A stretch of DNA of 64,000 bases, taken from positions 434,001-498,000 of the forward strand of contig NZ_CP028924.1 of NCBI RefSeq assembly GCF_003061515.1. Direction: 5' to 3'. Under the pieces are notes generated by a model. The model was given only the letters and a program-made list of their open reading frames with translations. It was not told the DNA's origin and ran no database searches. This document shows positions 54,906 to 63,840 of this stretch, in pieces. This stretch comes from Colwellia sp. Arc7-D. Its GTDB lineage: Bacteria; Pseudomonadota; Gammaproteobacteria; Enterobacterales; Alteromonadaceae. A program made the position numbers and the translations under genes. The number at the start of each line of letters is the position of its first letter. Position 1 is the stretch's first letter.

Positions 54906-55287
54906 TTGTTATTGTCGCAAGTTGCAAAAAGGGTTTACCTTAATTGAGGTTATGCTGGCGATGGCGGTATTTTCGATCGCTGGTATTGCCATTTTAGGTA
55001 CTGCAGACACTAACGCACGAAATTTAGGATATTTAGAAAGTAAAATCGTAGCGAGTTGGGTTGCATCAAATCAATTAGTCGAAGTGACACTCGATGATAC
55101 ATGGCCACCAAAAAATAATAAAAAAGGCAAAGTAGAGCTTGCTGGGCAAGAATGGTTTTGGCAGCAAAAAGTTATTAAAACTACCGATAATGACATGCGG
55201 GCTATTGTTATGGAGGTGCGGCTTGATGAAAAAGATCCCGCAGCATTAACTAGCTTAATGACCTACATATCGAAGCAAAGCCAATGA
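54889..55287 (+). CDS. gspI: Minor pseudopilin GspI
   Basis: 132 residues. Prepilin motif K-G|FTLIEVMLAMAVFSIAGIAIL, then a short head with 'WVASNQLVE' and 'WFWQQKV', the GspI pattern. Forms the tip complex with GspJ and GspK. Start ATG lies inside gspH and the end overlaps gspJ by 4 bases (ATGA), so coupling is tight. Confidence 0.94.
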   Translation: MLTLANCYCRKLQKGFTLIEVMLAMAVFSIAGIAILGTADTNARNLGYLESKIVASWVASNQLVEVTLDDTWPPKNNKKGKVELAGQEWFWQQKVIKTTDNDMRAIVMEVRLDEKDPAALTSLMTYISKQSQ

Positions 55288-55976
55288 ATACTGCTGGTAT
55301 AAATTGTCGAGCGTTTAACTCTATTAAGCCTTTTAGATCTAAATCAAGTCTTACATCGAGTAAAGGCTTTACCTTATTAGAAGTACTGATCGCCATCGCT
55401 ATTTTTTCAGTGATCAGCATGGCAAGTTTTAGTATTTTCGAAACCGTACTCAACAGTGATACCGTAACTAAAGAACGCACTGATCGCATAAATGAACTGC
55501 AACGGGGTTTTTTAATTATCGAACGTGATATGTTGCAAATAGCTAGGCGAAGTGTGCGCTTAAATGGTGAATCGCCCCAAACTGGCTTTTTACACACAGA
55601 TACTGAAAGTTACACCACGAGTGAACAGGCTATTGCTTTTGTTCGTCATGGTTGGACTAATCCAGGGTTACTCTTACCTCGCAGCGATATGCAGTCAGTA
55701 GCTTATCAATTAAATGAAAATACGGTAGAGCGGGTACATTTTAACTTTGTTGACGCTGTATTGGGCGAAGAGCCAAAAGTAAGACCATTAATTTCTAAGG
55801 TTGAAAACCTAAGTTTTGAATTTTATGATGGAAAAAAGTGGCAAAAAACACGACAGGGCGACAACTTGCCACAGGCTATTGCTATTGAATTAGAAACAAA
55901 AGATTACGGTATTATTCGTAGACAATTTATTGTTGCTGGCGATAGTTCGCAAGATGAGGACGATAGCCGTGAGTAA
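55284..55976 (+). CDS. gspJ: Minor pseudopilin GspJ
   Basis: 230 residues with an unusually long leader of about 27 residues before K-G|FTLLEVLIAIAIFSV; 'ELQRGFLIIERDMLQIARRSVR' is the GspJ signature. Tip complex subunit. An internal start nearer the prepilin motif is possible, since most leaders are shorter. Overlaps gspK by 8 bases if gspK starts at its GTG. Confidence 0.94.
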   Translation: MNTAGINCRAFNSIKPFRSKSSLTSSKGFTLLEVLIAIAIFSVISMASFSIFETVLNSDTVTKERTDRINELQRGFLIIERDMLQIARRSVRLNGESPQTGFLHTDTESYTTSEQAIAFVRHGWTNPGLLLPRSDMQSVAYQLNENTVERVHFNFVDAVLGEEPKVRPLISKVENLSFEFYDGKKWQKTRQGDNLPQAIAIELETKDYGIIRRQFIVAGDSSQDEDDSRE

Positions 55977-56984
55977 AGTTATAGCTATTAAGCCTATACC
56001 CAAAGGGGTTGCGTTAATTACGGTTATGCTGATTATTGCGTTAATCGCTATTTTAGCTACACAAATGACTGCAAGGTTGCAATTACAAATGCAGCGTACA
56101 ACCAATATTGGCTCCAACCAACAAGCATACTGGTATGCCATGGGGCTGAGGCATTTGCAAAGCGAGTACTCATTCAATCATTTGAAGCCGATGCCGAAGT
56201 AACACATTTAGGGCAAGTGTGGGCACAAGGGGAAAATACTTTTCCCGTTGATTTTGGTGAAATAACCGGTGAGATCACCGATTTAAATAGTTGTTTTAAT
56301 TTAAATTCTCTAAAAGTAAGTGAAGATGACAGTTCGAGTGGTATTGGCAATGCAGCGAAAAAATCACCAGCAAGAACAGCTTTTGAAGAATTGTTAATTG
56401 CTATCAGTATTGAAGGTGTCGGTAATTTTGAAGCAGAATATATGGCTGATGCTCTTACTGACTGGTTGGACGCTGATGGTAGTATTTCTAGCTCAGGTGG
56501 CGCAGAAGACAGTGACTATGCCGCGAAAGAGTTTCCTTACCTAGCCGCTAATAATTATATTGCCAGTATTGCAGAGCTACGAGTGATTGAACACTTTAGC
56601 GTTGATGTCATTGAAAAGTTGAAAGACTATGCCTGTGTTTTGCCGAATACGAATATGAATAAAATAAACATTAATACCATTGCACAAGATCAGCCTGAAA
56701 TACTTGTAGCCATGTTAGGGATAAGTCAAAATGAAGCATCACAAGCTTTGTCTTCCCGTGGTGAAGAAGGCTTTAAAAATATTGATGAATTTTTTACATT
56801 ACCTGAACTGAGTGAAGCTAAAATTACACCAGAGCAAAAACAACTTTTTTCTGTGAAAAGTGAATACTTTAACCTTAGAACAACAGCAAGCTTTAATAAT
56901 AGTTACTTTGCTTTAAATACCATTATGAAAGTAGACGATAAAAATAATATAAGTGTGATCAGTCGCATCATAGGACGAGAGTAA
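55969..56984 (+). CDS. gspK: Minor pseudopilin GspK, frame broken by one missing base
   Basis: Tip pseudopilin. The likely start is a GTG at 55969 inside gspJ. It has prepilin motif K-G|VALITVMLIIALIAI. The frame fails at a GGGG run (56142-56145). One extra G changes '..YAMGLRHLQ' into 'YAMGAEAFAKRVLIQSFEADAEVTHLGQVWAQGENTF', which joins the intact part to 56984. Joined length is 338 residues, normal for GspK. The C-terminal part has 'INTIAQDQPEILVAMLG', a helix-hairpin-helix-like region, and two Cys (near 115 and 225). Same type of fault as in hutH, priA and gspD. Confidence 0.93.
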
Positions 56985-58216
56985 TGGGTGAAACCTTATT
57001 TATCCGTTTAGGCAGCCAAGCTGAAAGTAGAATTCACTGGCTGATTAAAACCAACGGACAAGAAGATATTATAGCAAGTGGTGAGTTGCCTAACGCAGGT
57101 GAACTAACTCAGCTAACTGAAAAATCAACAACACGAGACGTGGTCGTTTTTGTACCGGCAAGTGATATCGCTATTAAGCGACTAAAAGTACCAGGCTCAT
57201 CTCAAAGAGCTACCCGTGCAGCAGCTCCCTACATGTTAGAAGAAATGCTAGCACAAGATGTTGAAGAGATGTGTTTTGCTTTTAGTGAGACTAAACAAGA
57301 CGATCAAGGGCATAATTGCTTTGTTGCTGCGCTTGAGCGTAAACAATTAGATACTTGGTTGCAGTGGTTAGCCGAAGCAGAAATATTCTCTAAAGTATTA
57401 ATTCCTGATGCACTTGCATTACCTGTTGAGCCCAACATTAGCAGTGCTGTTATGCTTGGCGAGCAGGTATTGATTAGGTTAGGTGAATGGCAAGTTATGT
57501 CATTCGAAGCCAACGCATGGCCAGTGGTTGCTAATTACTTTCAAGGTTTAAGTGAAGATAGCCAAGTGATTAACGCTTATTCGGCTTTATCTGAAGTACC
57601 TGCTGATTTAACCATTGAGTATTTACCTGAAGACTTACCTTTAGCTATTTTAGCGAATAATCATTCTCGTAAATTCAACTTGTTACAAGGTGAATTTCAA
57701 GTCAAAGAAAAGCGCTCAGCAGATACGGTAAATTGGCTTTGGGTTGCTGGTATTGCATGTTTAGCACTGGTGTTGAATTTTGGTCTCAAAGGCGCTGAAT
57801 TATATAGCTTATCTAGCCAGCAAGCCGTTATTGAAACTGAAATCATCGAAAAATATAAAACTGTTTTTCCTGAAACTAAGCGGGTTAGAATCTCGACGGT
57901 GCGTTCACAATTACGTCAGAAACTTGCTGAAGTAGGTGATAGTGATGACGTAGCTGGCTTTTTAGCTTTATTAGTTAAGCTTGAGCCGGCACTGGCGAGT
58001 GTGCCTGAGATTAAACCTCAAACATTGAAATTTGATGGTAAACGTCAAGAAGTACGTATGCAAACTATCGCTAAAGATTACCAGTATTTTGAAAAGCTTA
58101 AAGTCGCCTTTGAAAAAGCAGGCTTAGCGGTTAATTTAGGCGCACAAAATAATCAAGGTGATCAAATTTCTGGTTCATTTAGTATTACAGATACTTCTTC
58201 GAAGGGGCGCTCATGA
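56984..58216 (+). CDS. gspL: Type II secretion protein GspL
   Basis: 410 residues: cytoplasmic actin-like domain (about 1-235; 'VVVFVPASDIAIKRLKVPGSSQRATRAAAPYMLEEMLAQDVEEM'), one membrane span (about 248-268), then a periplasmic ferredoxin-like domain. It recruits GspE to the membrane. Its ATG shares one base with the gspK stop (TAATG type) and it overlaps gspM by 4 bases. Confidence 0.95.
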   Translation: MGETLFIRLGSQAESRIHWLIKTNGQEDIIASGELPNAGELTQLTEKSTTRDVVVFVPASDIAIKRLKVPGSSQRATRAAAPYMLEEMLAQDVEEMCFAFSETKQDDQGHNCFVAALERKQLDTWLQWLAEAEIFSKVLIPDALALPVEPNISSAVMLGEQVLIRLGEWQVMSFEANAWPVVANYFQGLSEDSQVINAYSALSEVPADLTIEYLPEDLPLAILANNHSRKFNLLQGEFQVKEKRSADTVNWLWVAGIACLALVLNFGLKGAELYSLSSQQAVIETEIIEKYKTVFPETKRVRISTVRSQLRQKLAEVGDSDDVAGFLALLVKLEPALASVPEIKPQTLKFDGKRQEVRMQTIAKDYQYFEKLKVAFEKAGLAVNLGAQNNQGDQISGSFSITDTSSKGRS

Positions 58217-58680
58217 AAGCATGGTGGCAGCAGTTAAATATTCGTGAGCAACGTTTAGTGTTAGTTATGTCGGTAGTAATTTCTATATTTATTTTATATG
58301 GTCTTATTTGGCAACCGCTGAATGAAGGCATCGACAAGCAAAAGTTAACACTTGAACGTCAGCAAGAGTTGTTGACGTGGGTTGAAGAAAATACCCAGCG
58401 TTATCAACAAGCAAAACGCAATGCTCGTGCAAGTTCAGGCGCGAGTTTGTCGAGTATTGTTAATCGCACTTCTAGAGCGAATAATATTATTATTACCCGT
58501 ATGCAACCTCAAGGTGATGAGTTACAAGTTTGGATTGATGAAATATCATTTAATCAATTATTAACTTGGTTAGAACAATTAGCCAGCAGAGATGGTCTAC
58601 AAGTAAAAAATATAGATCTCAGTTTAGCTGACCAACAAGGTGTGGTTCGCGTTCGTCGATTACAGTTAGGAAAGAGTTAA
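58213..58680 (+). CDS. gspM: Type II secretion protein GspM
   Basis: 155 residues: short cytoplasmic start 'MKAWWQQLNIREQRLVLVM', one membrane span (about 14-35), coiled linker, and small periplasmic ferredoxin-like domain. Partners GspL in the platform. ATG overlaps gspL by 4 bases and ends overlapping gspN by 1 base. Confidence 0.95.
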   Translation: MKAWWQQLNIREQRLVLVMSVVISIFILYGLIWQPLNEGIDKQKLTLERQQELLTWVEENTQRYQQAKRNARASSGASLSSIVNRTSRANNIIITRMQPQGDELQVWIDEISFNQLLTWLEQLASRDGLQVKNIDLSLADQQGVVRVRRLQLGKS

Positions 58681-59423
58681 TGAAAAAGAAGTTTGCTTAT
58701 ACAGCAATTTTTTTCACCGCATATTGTGTTTTTGTTTTAGCCTTAATGCCAGCCAGTTGGGTAGTGTCGCAAATTAAGCTGCCAAAGAACATAGCACTTG
58801 GTGCGGTTGAAGGTAGTGTTTGGCATAGCGAAATTAAGCAAGTCATGATTGATGACGTTATTATTAATCAAGTACAAAGCTCATTGTCGTTAATCTCAGT
58901 ATTAATGCTGAACCCTAAACTTGATATTAGTTTTGGCAATGCGTTGGTCAATGGCCCAGAAGGGAAATTAACCATCAGTGGTTTATTGTCTGAAATGGTG
59001 GTTGAAGACGCACAAATAAATGTTGCCGCGAATACGGTAGCAATGCGACTTAACTTAGCGATTGATATTATTGCTCATGAACAACTTCAGCTGAATATTT
59101 CGCGCTTTATTATTGGTGCGCCGGTCTGTAGTGAACTTCAAGGTGACTTAAAGTGGCGCAATGCTGCTGTAACGGCTTTCGAAGAAAAAGTTCAGCTAGG
59201 TGAGCTTACAGCGAAATTAACCTGTGATAACGGTGAACTTATTGCTGATATCGACCCTAAAAATAACCTAGGGCTAAGTTATCGTGCTGCGTTAAAGCAA
59301 GGTGGACGTTTCTCGGGTAGTGGCTATTTAACACCTGCAGAGAAGTTTCCTGAGCAATTAAAAGCCGTATTAAGCTTTTTAGGAAAACCAGATAGCAAAG
59401 GCCGATACCGTTTGAAAATATAA
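58680..59423 (+). CDS. gspN: Type II secretion protein GspN
   Basis: 247 residues with one N-terminal membrane span (about 5-27) and a beta-rich periplasmic domain ('NIALGAVEGSVWHSEIKQV', 'LQGDLKWRNAAV', 'GRYRLKI'). Present in many but not all type II operons and thought to stabilise the apparatus. Last gene of the operon; a terminator follows. gspA, gspB and the prepilin peptidase (gspO/pilD) are not in this window. Confidence 0.92.
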   Translation: MKKKFAYTAIFFTAYCVFVLALMPASWVVSQIKLPKNIALGAVEGSVWHSEIKQVMIDDVIINQVQSSLSLISVLMLNPKLDISFGNALVNGPEGKLTISGLLSEMVVEDAQINVAANTVAMRLNLAIDIIAHEQLQLNISRFIIGAPVCSELQGDLKWRNAAVTAFEEKVQLGELTAKLTCDNGELIADIDPKNNLGLSYRAALKQGGRFSGSGYLTPAEKFPEQLKAVLSFLGKPDSKGRYRLKI

Positions 59424-59433
59424 GTTATTTCTA

Positions 59434-59466
59434 CTATGAAAGATAATTTTAGATTGTCTTTCATAG
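59434..59466 (+). terminator. Terminator of the gsp operon
   Basis: Perfect 10-base arms CTATGAAAGA and TCTTTCATAG with an inner loop of 13 bases, 11 bases after gspN stop. Followed by ACTTAGCTTTT. Confidence 0.8.
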
Positions 59467-59848
59467 ACTTAGCTTTTATCCTCGCTAAAATATATACCCT
59501 ACACCACGTTTATTAATGTCGTTCATGATAAGTCATCTTGAGCGTATTTATTATTAACGACAACACTGATTTCACTATTTAGTGCAGCAGTCTCTCTAAA
59601 TTTCACATAATTAAATCGTCTCTAGTTTAATTTATGAAATATCCTGCGATTACTTTAACTATTCAAACCATTAAGCAATTTACAATCTATGGTTAAGCGT
59701 AATCAGTACAGCCTGTATTTTAGGATAACTCGTATTTATAGAAAAAATTCTGCTTTTGTTTGACTAAATAACGACGACTTCCTGATTTTTGTAACTAATA
59801 CATGATGGCTTGTAATACTTTCATAAAAAATATCTGTGAGATATTCCC

Positions 59849-59953
59849 ATGTTGGATATTTTTATTTATTTTCAATGGTTTAGTTCGTGGCCTGAGTTTT
59901 GCAAACATATGGGTGAGTGCTTTAGTTTGAGCACTGTATATCACCTAATTTGA
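59849..59953 (+). CDS. Possible 34-residue peptide upstream of csbD
   Basis: ATG at 59849 to TGA at 59953, ending 18 bases before csbD. The product is rich in aromatic residues and has two Cys ('FQWFSSWPEFCKHMGECF'). A 7-base hairpin (AATATCT-GTG-AGATATT, 59829-59845) lies immediately before the ATG. It could be a leader peptide, a small gene or chance. The remaining gap 59467-59828 is AT-rich and I see nothing in it. Confidence 0.3.
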   Translation: MLDIFIYFQWFSSWPEFCKHMGECFSLSTVYHLI

Positions 59954-59971
59954 AATTATAGGAGTGCAACT

Positions 59972-60178
59972 ATGAACAAAGATACTTTTGAAGGAAAATG
60001 GAAACAAGTAAAAGGTGAAGCCCAAAAGCAATGGGGCGATTTAACCAATGACGACATGGATATAATCAATGGTGAGAAAGAAAAATTAGCCGGCAAGATC
60101 CAAGAGCGTTATGGCAAGTCTAAAGAGGAGGCAGAAAAAGAGGTTGATCGTTTTTGTAAGGATAATGATTGCCAATAA
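59972..60178 (+). CDS. CsbD family stress protein
   Basis: 68 residues, small hydrophilic CsbD-like protein ('NKDTFEGKWKQVKGEAQKQWGDLTNDDMDIINGEKEKLAGKIQERYG'). Such proteins accumulate under general stress; molecular role unknown. Strong GGAG 8 bases before the ATG. It ends DNDCQ, with a pair of Cys unusual for the family. It interrupts the usual gap between the gsp operon and the yrfG/nudE genes. Confidence 0.92.
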   Translation: MNKDTFEGKWKQVKGEAQKQWGDLTNDDMDIINGEKEKLAGKIQERYGKSKEEAEKEVDRFCKDNDCQ

Positions 60179-60303
60179 CTGTACTACTTTAGCTTAAATG
60201 TATCCCTAGATTTGGGCTGACAGCTTTTATAGGCTTTCAGCCCAACTTGCAATCTCAGAACAAATATTAATGACTGACTAAATTTATTACTGATAGCGAT
60301 AAA

Positions 60304-60417
60304 GTGAAAAAATCTAACATAGCCGGGCTTATCGGCAAATGGTTTGCAGAGCTCTTCAGCTCAAAATATGCAGAAATAGAGGCCAACCTATATGAGTTCA
60401 AAGATGAGTTCAAATAA
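60304..60417 (+). CDS. Possible 37-residue peptide before yihY
   Basis: GTG at 60304 to TAA at 60415-60417, overlapping the start of the yihY-like gene by 26 bases. The product starts MKKSNIAGLIGKWFAELFS and is amphipathic. Weak ribosome-binding site. It could be a coupled small gene or chance. Confidence 0.25.
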   Translation: MKKSNIAGLIGKWFAELFSSKYAEIEANLYEFKDEFK

Positions 60418-61345
60418 TGAAATAATGCACCCACAAGAATTTTCACTAGCAAACTGGTGGCAGATAACTAAGCGCGTTATGCATAAAGTTGAACAAGATA
60501 ACATGTCACTTATAGCTGCAGGTGTTGCGTTTTATTTCTTATTAGCGATGTTTCCATTATTAGCTGCATTGGTTTCTATGTATGGCCTTTTTACCGATCA
60601 ACAAACTCTTCTTCAACATATGAGCCTTTTGGTTGGCGTAATACCTGAGCAAAGTAGAGAAATATTAGAAGCGCAGATTGAAAGTTTATTAACGACAGAT
60701 AATAGTGCATTAAGTGTGGGGTTTGTTTTTAGTTTTTTATTAGCTATTTGGAGTGGCGGCAAAGGCTCTGTAGCATTAATTACAGCATGCAATATAAGTT
60801 ATAAGGAAGGGAAAACACGTTCATTTTTAAAAATGATTATCGTGCGTACAATGCTAACGTTGGCAACAATATTAACCATGCTGTTGATGTTACTTATGAT
60901 TGTTATTATTCCATTCGCGTTGAGTATGCTTGACGAAACAAGCCAATCTTTACTAAGTTGGGTGACATGGCCAATTTTGCTGATTCTATTTAACTTATCG
61001 CTAGCAAGCTTATACAAATATGCACCACATCGCGCATCTGCAAAATGGCGTTGGACCACACCTGGTGCTGTATTAGCGACCTTATTTTGGCTTGTAGGAT
61101 CCTATTTTTTCAATTTGTACATTACCGAGTATGCCAGTTATAACGAAACGTATGGCTCAATGGGCGGCGTCGTTATTTTATTGATGTGGTTTTATGTCAC
61201 CGCTTTTACTATTTTATTGGGTGCTGCGATAAATGCCGCGGCAGAACTGCAAACTGAAGAAGATACAACCACGGGAGAAGAAAAACCCAAAGGTAAAAGA
61301 GGAGCTTACGTTGCTAACAATGGTCCTAGTGATCTGAAGCAATAA
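60392..61345 (+). CDS. YihY/BrkB family inner-membrane protein
   Basis: 317 residues with about six membrane spans (near 45, 110, 150, 190, 225 and 260). 'SLIAAGVAFYFLLAMFPLLAALVSMYG' and 'YGSMGGVVILLMWFYVTAFTILLGAAINA' are family signatures. Formerly named RNase BN in error; function unsettled (possible transporter). The C-terminal tail is charged (GEEKPKGKRGAY). It follows csbD on the same strand, a stress-linked pairing seen by position only. Confidence 0.92.
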   Translation: MSSKMSSNNEIMHPQEFSLANWWQITKRVMHKVEQDNMSLIAAGVAFYFLLAMFPLLAALVSMYGLFTDQQTLLQHMSLLVGVIPEQSREILEAQIESLLTTDNSALSVGFVFSFLLAIWSGGKGSVALITACNISYKEGKTRSFLKMIIVRTMLTLATILTMLLMLLMIVIIPFALSMLDETSQSLLSWVTWPILLILFNLSLASLYKYAPHRASAKWRWTTPGAVLATLFWLVGSYFFNLYITEYASYNETYGSMGGVVILLMWFYVTAFTILLGAAINAAAELQTEEDTTTGEEKPKGKRGAYVANNGPSDLKQ

Positions 61346-61436
61346 GTTTTTTGTATTTTTTTGTTAGCTATTAACAGCGTTTGCTAACTTGCTTGGAAAA
61401 CGTTGGAGAATAACGAGCGGGTAAAAAGATATTTGG

Positions 61437-61481
61437 CCTTGGTTAAATTAACTGTCTTAACTATCTGTATTAACCGAGGCG
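61437..61481. terminator. Weak hairpin between yihY and yrfG
   Basis: Arms GCCTTGGTTAA and TTAACCGAGGC (one mismatch) separated by 23 bases, between convergent genes. Long loop makes it a low-confidence terminator. Confidence 0.35.
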
Positions 61482-61501
61482 AATCATCGTAAAACTATGA
61501 A

Positions 61502-62179
61502 TTAATTGTTTGGTGTGTTGTTATTTATTTCAGTTAATAAAACACGATAGTCAGTAATTGAAGGGTATTCTTTAAATACGTTTGCAGCTTGTTTGCTATC
61601 AGGGTTAGCTACCGCTAATAAATGGCCAATACCATATTTTTTTGCTGAATCGAGTATCACTAAGCTGTCATCAACAAATAGTGTGCTTTCTAGTTCAAAA
61701 CCATGTTTTTCTTGTAGGCGCTGCCAGAGTAATTGTGACTCTTTTGTGACACCAAACTCGTGCGTTGAGTAAAGCGTATCAAAGTATTTATCTAACGATG
61801 TGCGTTCTATTTTTAGCGATAAACTATCAGGATGAGCGTTAGTAACAAGCACGATATCACGGCCAGATGATTTCAATGCAACTAGAAAGTCATGTGCATC
61901 AGAGCGTAATTGAATTAAGTGCTGAATTTCGCGCTTTAAGTCGGTTATTGATAATTGAGTTTGTTCGGACCAGTAATCTAGGCAATACCAGTCGATTGTT
62001 CCTGCTACTTTTTCGTAGTGTGACATTAACGACGCTTTAGCTTCAACCAAGCTTACAGCGTGTAATTCACTGTAGCGTTGTGGTAAATGGTGTAGCCAAA
62101 AGTGGTTGTCAAAATGTAAATCGAGGATTGTGCCATCCATATCCAGTAAAACAGTTGAAATTTTTGACCAATCAAGCAT
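61502..62179 (-). CDS. yrfG: GMP/IMP nucleotidase YrfG, HAD family
   Basis: 225 residues, HAD-like phosphatase. Motif I 'LLDMDGTILDLHFDNHFW' (nucleophile Asp), motif II 'LVTNAHPDS', motif III Lys region 'EFGVTKES' and motif IV 'TLFVDDSLVILDSA'. In E. coli YrfG (now NudF-neighbour family) removes phosphate from purine mononucleotides. It diverges from nudE; the trio yrfG, hslR/hslO and nudE is conserved in gammaproteobacteria. Confidence 0.93.
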   Translation of the reverse strand: MLDWSKISTVLLDMDGTILDLHFDNHFWLHHLPQRYSELHAVSLVEAKASLMSHYEKVAGTIDWYCLDYWSEQTQLSITDLKREIQHLIQLRSDAHDFLVALKSSGRDIVLVTNAHPDSLSLKIERTSLDKYFDTLYSTHEFGVTKESQLLWQRLQEKHGFELESTLFVDDSLVILDSAKKYGIGHLLAVANPDSKQAANVFKEYPSITDYRVLLTEINNNTPNN

Positions 62180-62372
62180 AGATTTTTCCCTTGAAACACG
62201 TTTATTATAGAATGTCTCAATGAGACTGATGGTAACTATGCAATTAAATAATTACCCCAACGGCTATTATACCCAAGCAGTATGGTTATGTATTCAATGT
62301 TATCGTGCTATGGTTAAACTTTAGCTTTTCTAGATGAAAAACATCACTTAAGTTGTTGCAATAAAGGGCGTT

Positions 62373-62930
62373 ATGACAACAAAAAAAGTATTACCAAAAA
62401 TCACCGCGCGTAAGCAGGTTGCCAAAAGTCACTTATTTACTATTGAACAAGTTGACTTAACATTCAGTAATGGCGAAAAGCGAGAATATGAACGCATGTA
62501 TGGTAAAGGTCGTGGGGCAGTGATGATTGTACCTATGCTTGATAAACATACTATGTTGCTCGTACGAGAGTACTGTGGCGGCACGCACACCTATGAGCTT
62601 GGTTTCCCAAAAGGCCTTATTGATGCCGGCGAAACTGCCGCACAAGCCGCTAATAGAGAATTAAAAGAAGAAGTTGGTTATGGTGCTGAAACGTTAACGT
62701 CAATTCACACTGTTGCCATGGCTCCAGCATTTTTTGATGCTAAAATGACGATATTTCTTGCTGAGAATCTTTATGCGGAAAAACTGCTTGGAGATGAACC
62801 CGAAGCGTTAGAGATAGTCCCTTGGCCACTTGCAAATCATCATGAATTATTGCAACAGCAAGACTTCAATGAGTCGCGCAGTATTGCCGCTTTATTATTA
62901 GTAAAGGATCACTTAGGAGCTATTGTATGA
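62373..62930 (+). CDS. nudE: ADP compounds hydrolase NudE
   Basis: 185 residues. Nudix hydrolase of ADP-ribose, Ap3A and NADH type. Full Nudix box in 'GLIDAGETAAQAANRELKEEVGYG' (split here: G-x5-E-x7-REL-x2-EVG), preceded by 'EYCGGTHTYELGFPK'. Typical length. Its stop overlaps the cysQ start by 4 bases (ATGA). Divergent from yrfG. Confidence 0.96.
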   Translation: MTTKKVLPKITARKQVAKSHLFTIEQVDLTFSNGEKREYERMYGKGRGAVMIVPMLDKHTMLLVREYCGGTHTYELGFPKGLIDAGETAAQAANRELKEEVGYGAETLTSIHTVAMAPAFFDAKMTIFLAENLYAEKLLGDEPEALEIVPWPLANHHELLQQQDFNESRSIAALLLVKDHLGAIV

Positions 62931-63748
62931 ATCATGAAAAGTTATTATCAGTGGCGCTTGAAAGTGCTAAAAAAGCGGGACAAGAAGTTGCACGCTTTTA
63001 TAAACAAGGCAACTTTACTGCCGAGATAAAAGAAGATAACAGTCCTGTTACCAGTGCCGACATCGCGGCAAATGATATTTTAATGGATGAATTAAAAAGA
63101 CTAACCCCTGACATTCCTATTATTTCTGAAGAAGTTGGAGCTTTAGGGCTAGCACAGCGCAGTAAATGGTCTCGTTATTGGCTGTTAGATCCTATCGATG
63201 GCACAGGGGAGTTTATTGCTGGCAGTGGTGATTTTGCGGTTAATGTTGCGTTAGTCGAGAACGGATGGCCAAGCATTGGTGTTATTCATGCTCCTGATCA
63301 CCAATTAACTTACTATGCTCAAAATAATTTAGGCGCTTTTAAAGAAAATGATGTGGGTAGCCATAAAATACACGTGGCACACTATGATGGTCAACGTCGT
63401 ATAAAAGTCGCTATCAGCCGTCGACAAGATATCAACTTAATGGGGCAGTATTTAAATGATAAATATGATTTTGATCATGTCGCTTTAGGAAGCTGCTCGT
63501 TAAAAAACTGTTTAATTGCCGAAGGTGGTGCTGACTGTTATTTACGTGTTGGACCTACCGGTGAGTGGGATACTGGCGCAAGTCACTGTATAATTGAACA
63601 AGCCGGTGGCAGCATAATCGATAGTGAATTTAAACCATTAACGTACAATCAGCGTGAAACGTTAATGCAGCCTGATTTTATCTCGTTAGGGAATAAAGAA
63701 ATTCCTTGGCAAGATATTATTAAGCCGCATAGAGCAAAGCGTTTATAA
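62927..63748 (+). CDS. cysQ: 3'(2'),5'-bisphosphate nucleotidase CysQ
   Basis: 273 residues of the inositol monophosphatase fold. It removes the 3'-phosphate of PAP from sulfate assimilation. Metal-binding motifs 'EEVG', 'WLLDPIDGTGEFIAGSGDFAVNVALVE' and 'GPTGEWDTGASHCIIEQAGG' (WDxG, second metal site). Translationally coupled to nudE. Normal length and intact. Confidence 0.96.
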   Translation: MNHEKLLSVALESAKKAGQEVARFYKQGNFTAEIKEDNSPVTSADIAANDILMDELKRLTPDIPIISEEVGALGLAQRSKWSRYWLLDPIDGTGEFIAGSGDFAVNVALVENGWPSIGVIHAPDHQLTYYAQNNLGAFKENDVGSHKIHVAHYDGQRRIKVAISRRQDINLMGQYLNDKYDFDHVALGSCSLKNCLIAEGGADCYLRVGPTGEWDTGASHCIIEQAGGSIIDSEFKPLTYNQRETLMQPDFISLGNKEIPWQDIIKPHRAKRL

Positions 63749-63840
63749 ATAACAACGCTTAAGCCCAGTTCATAAATACACAGTGTTAGTTGCTATCAGT
63801 AAATTAGCTCGAAATAAACTTATCTTACATGGAGAAAATC

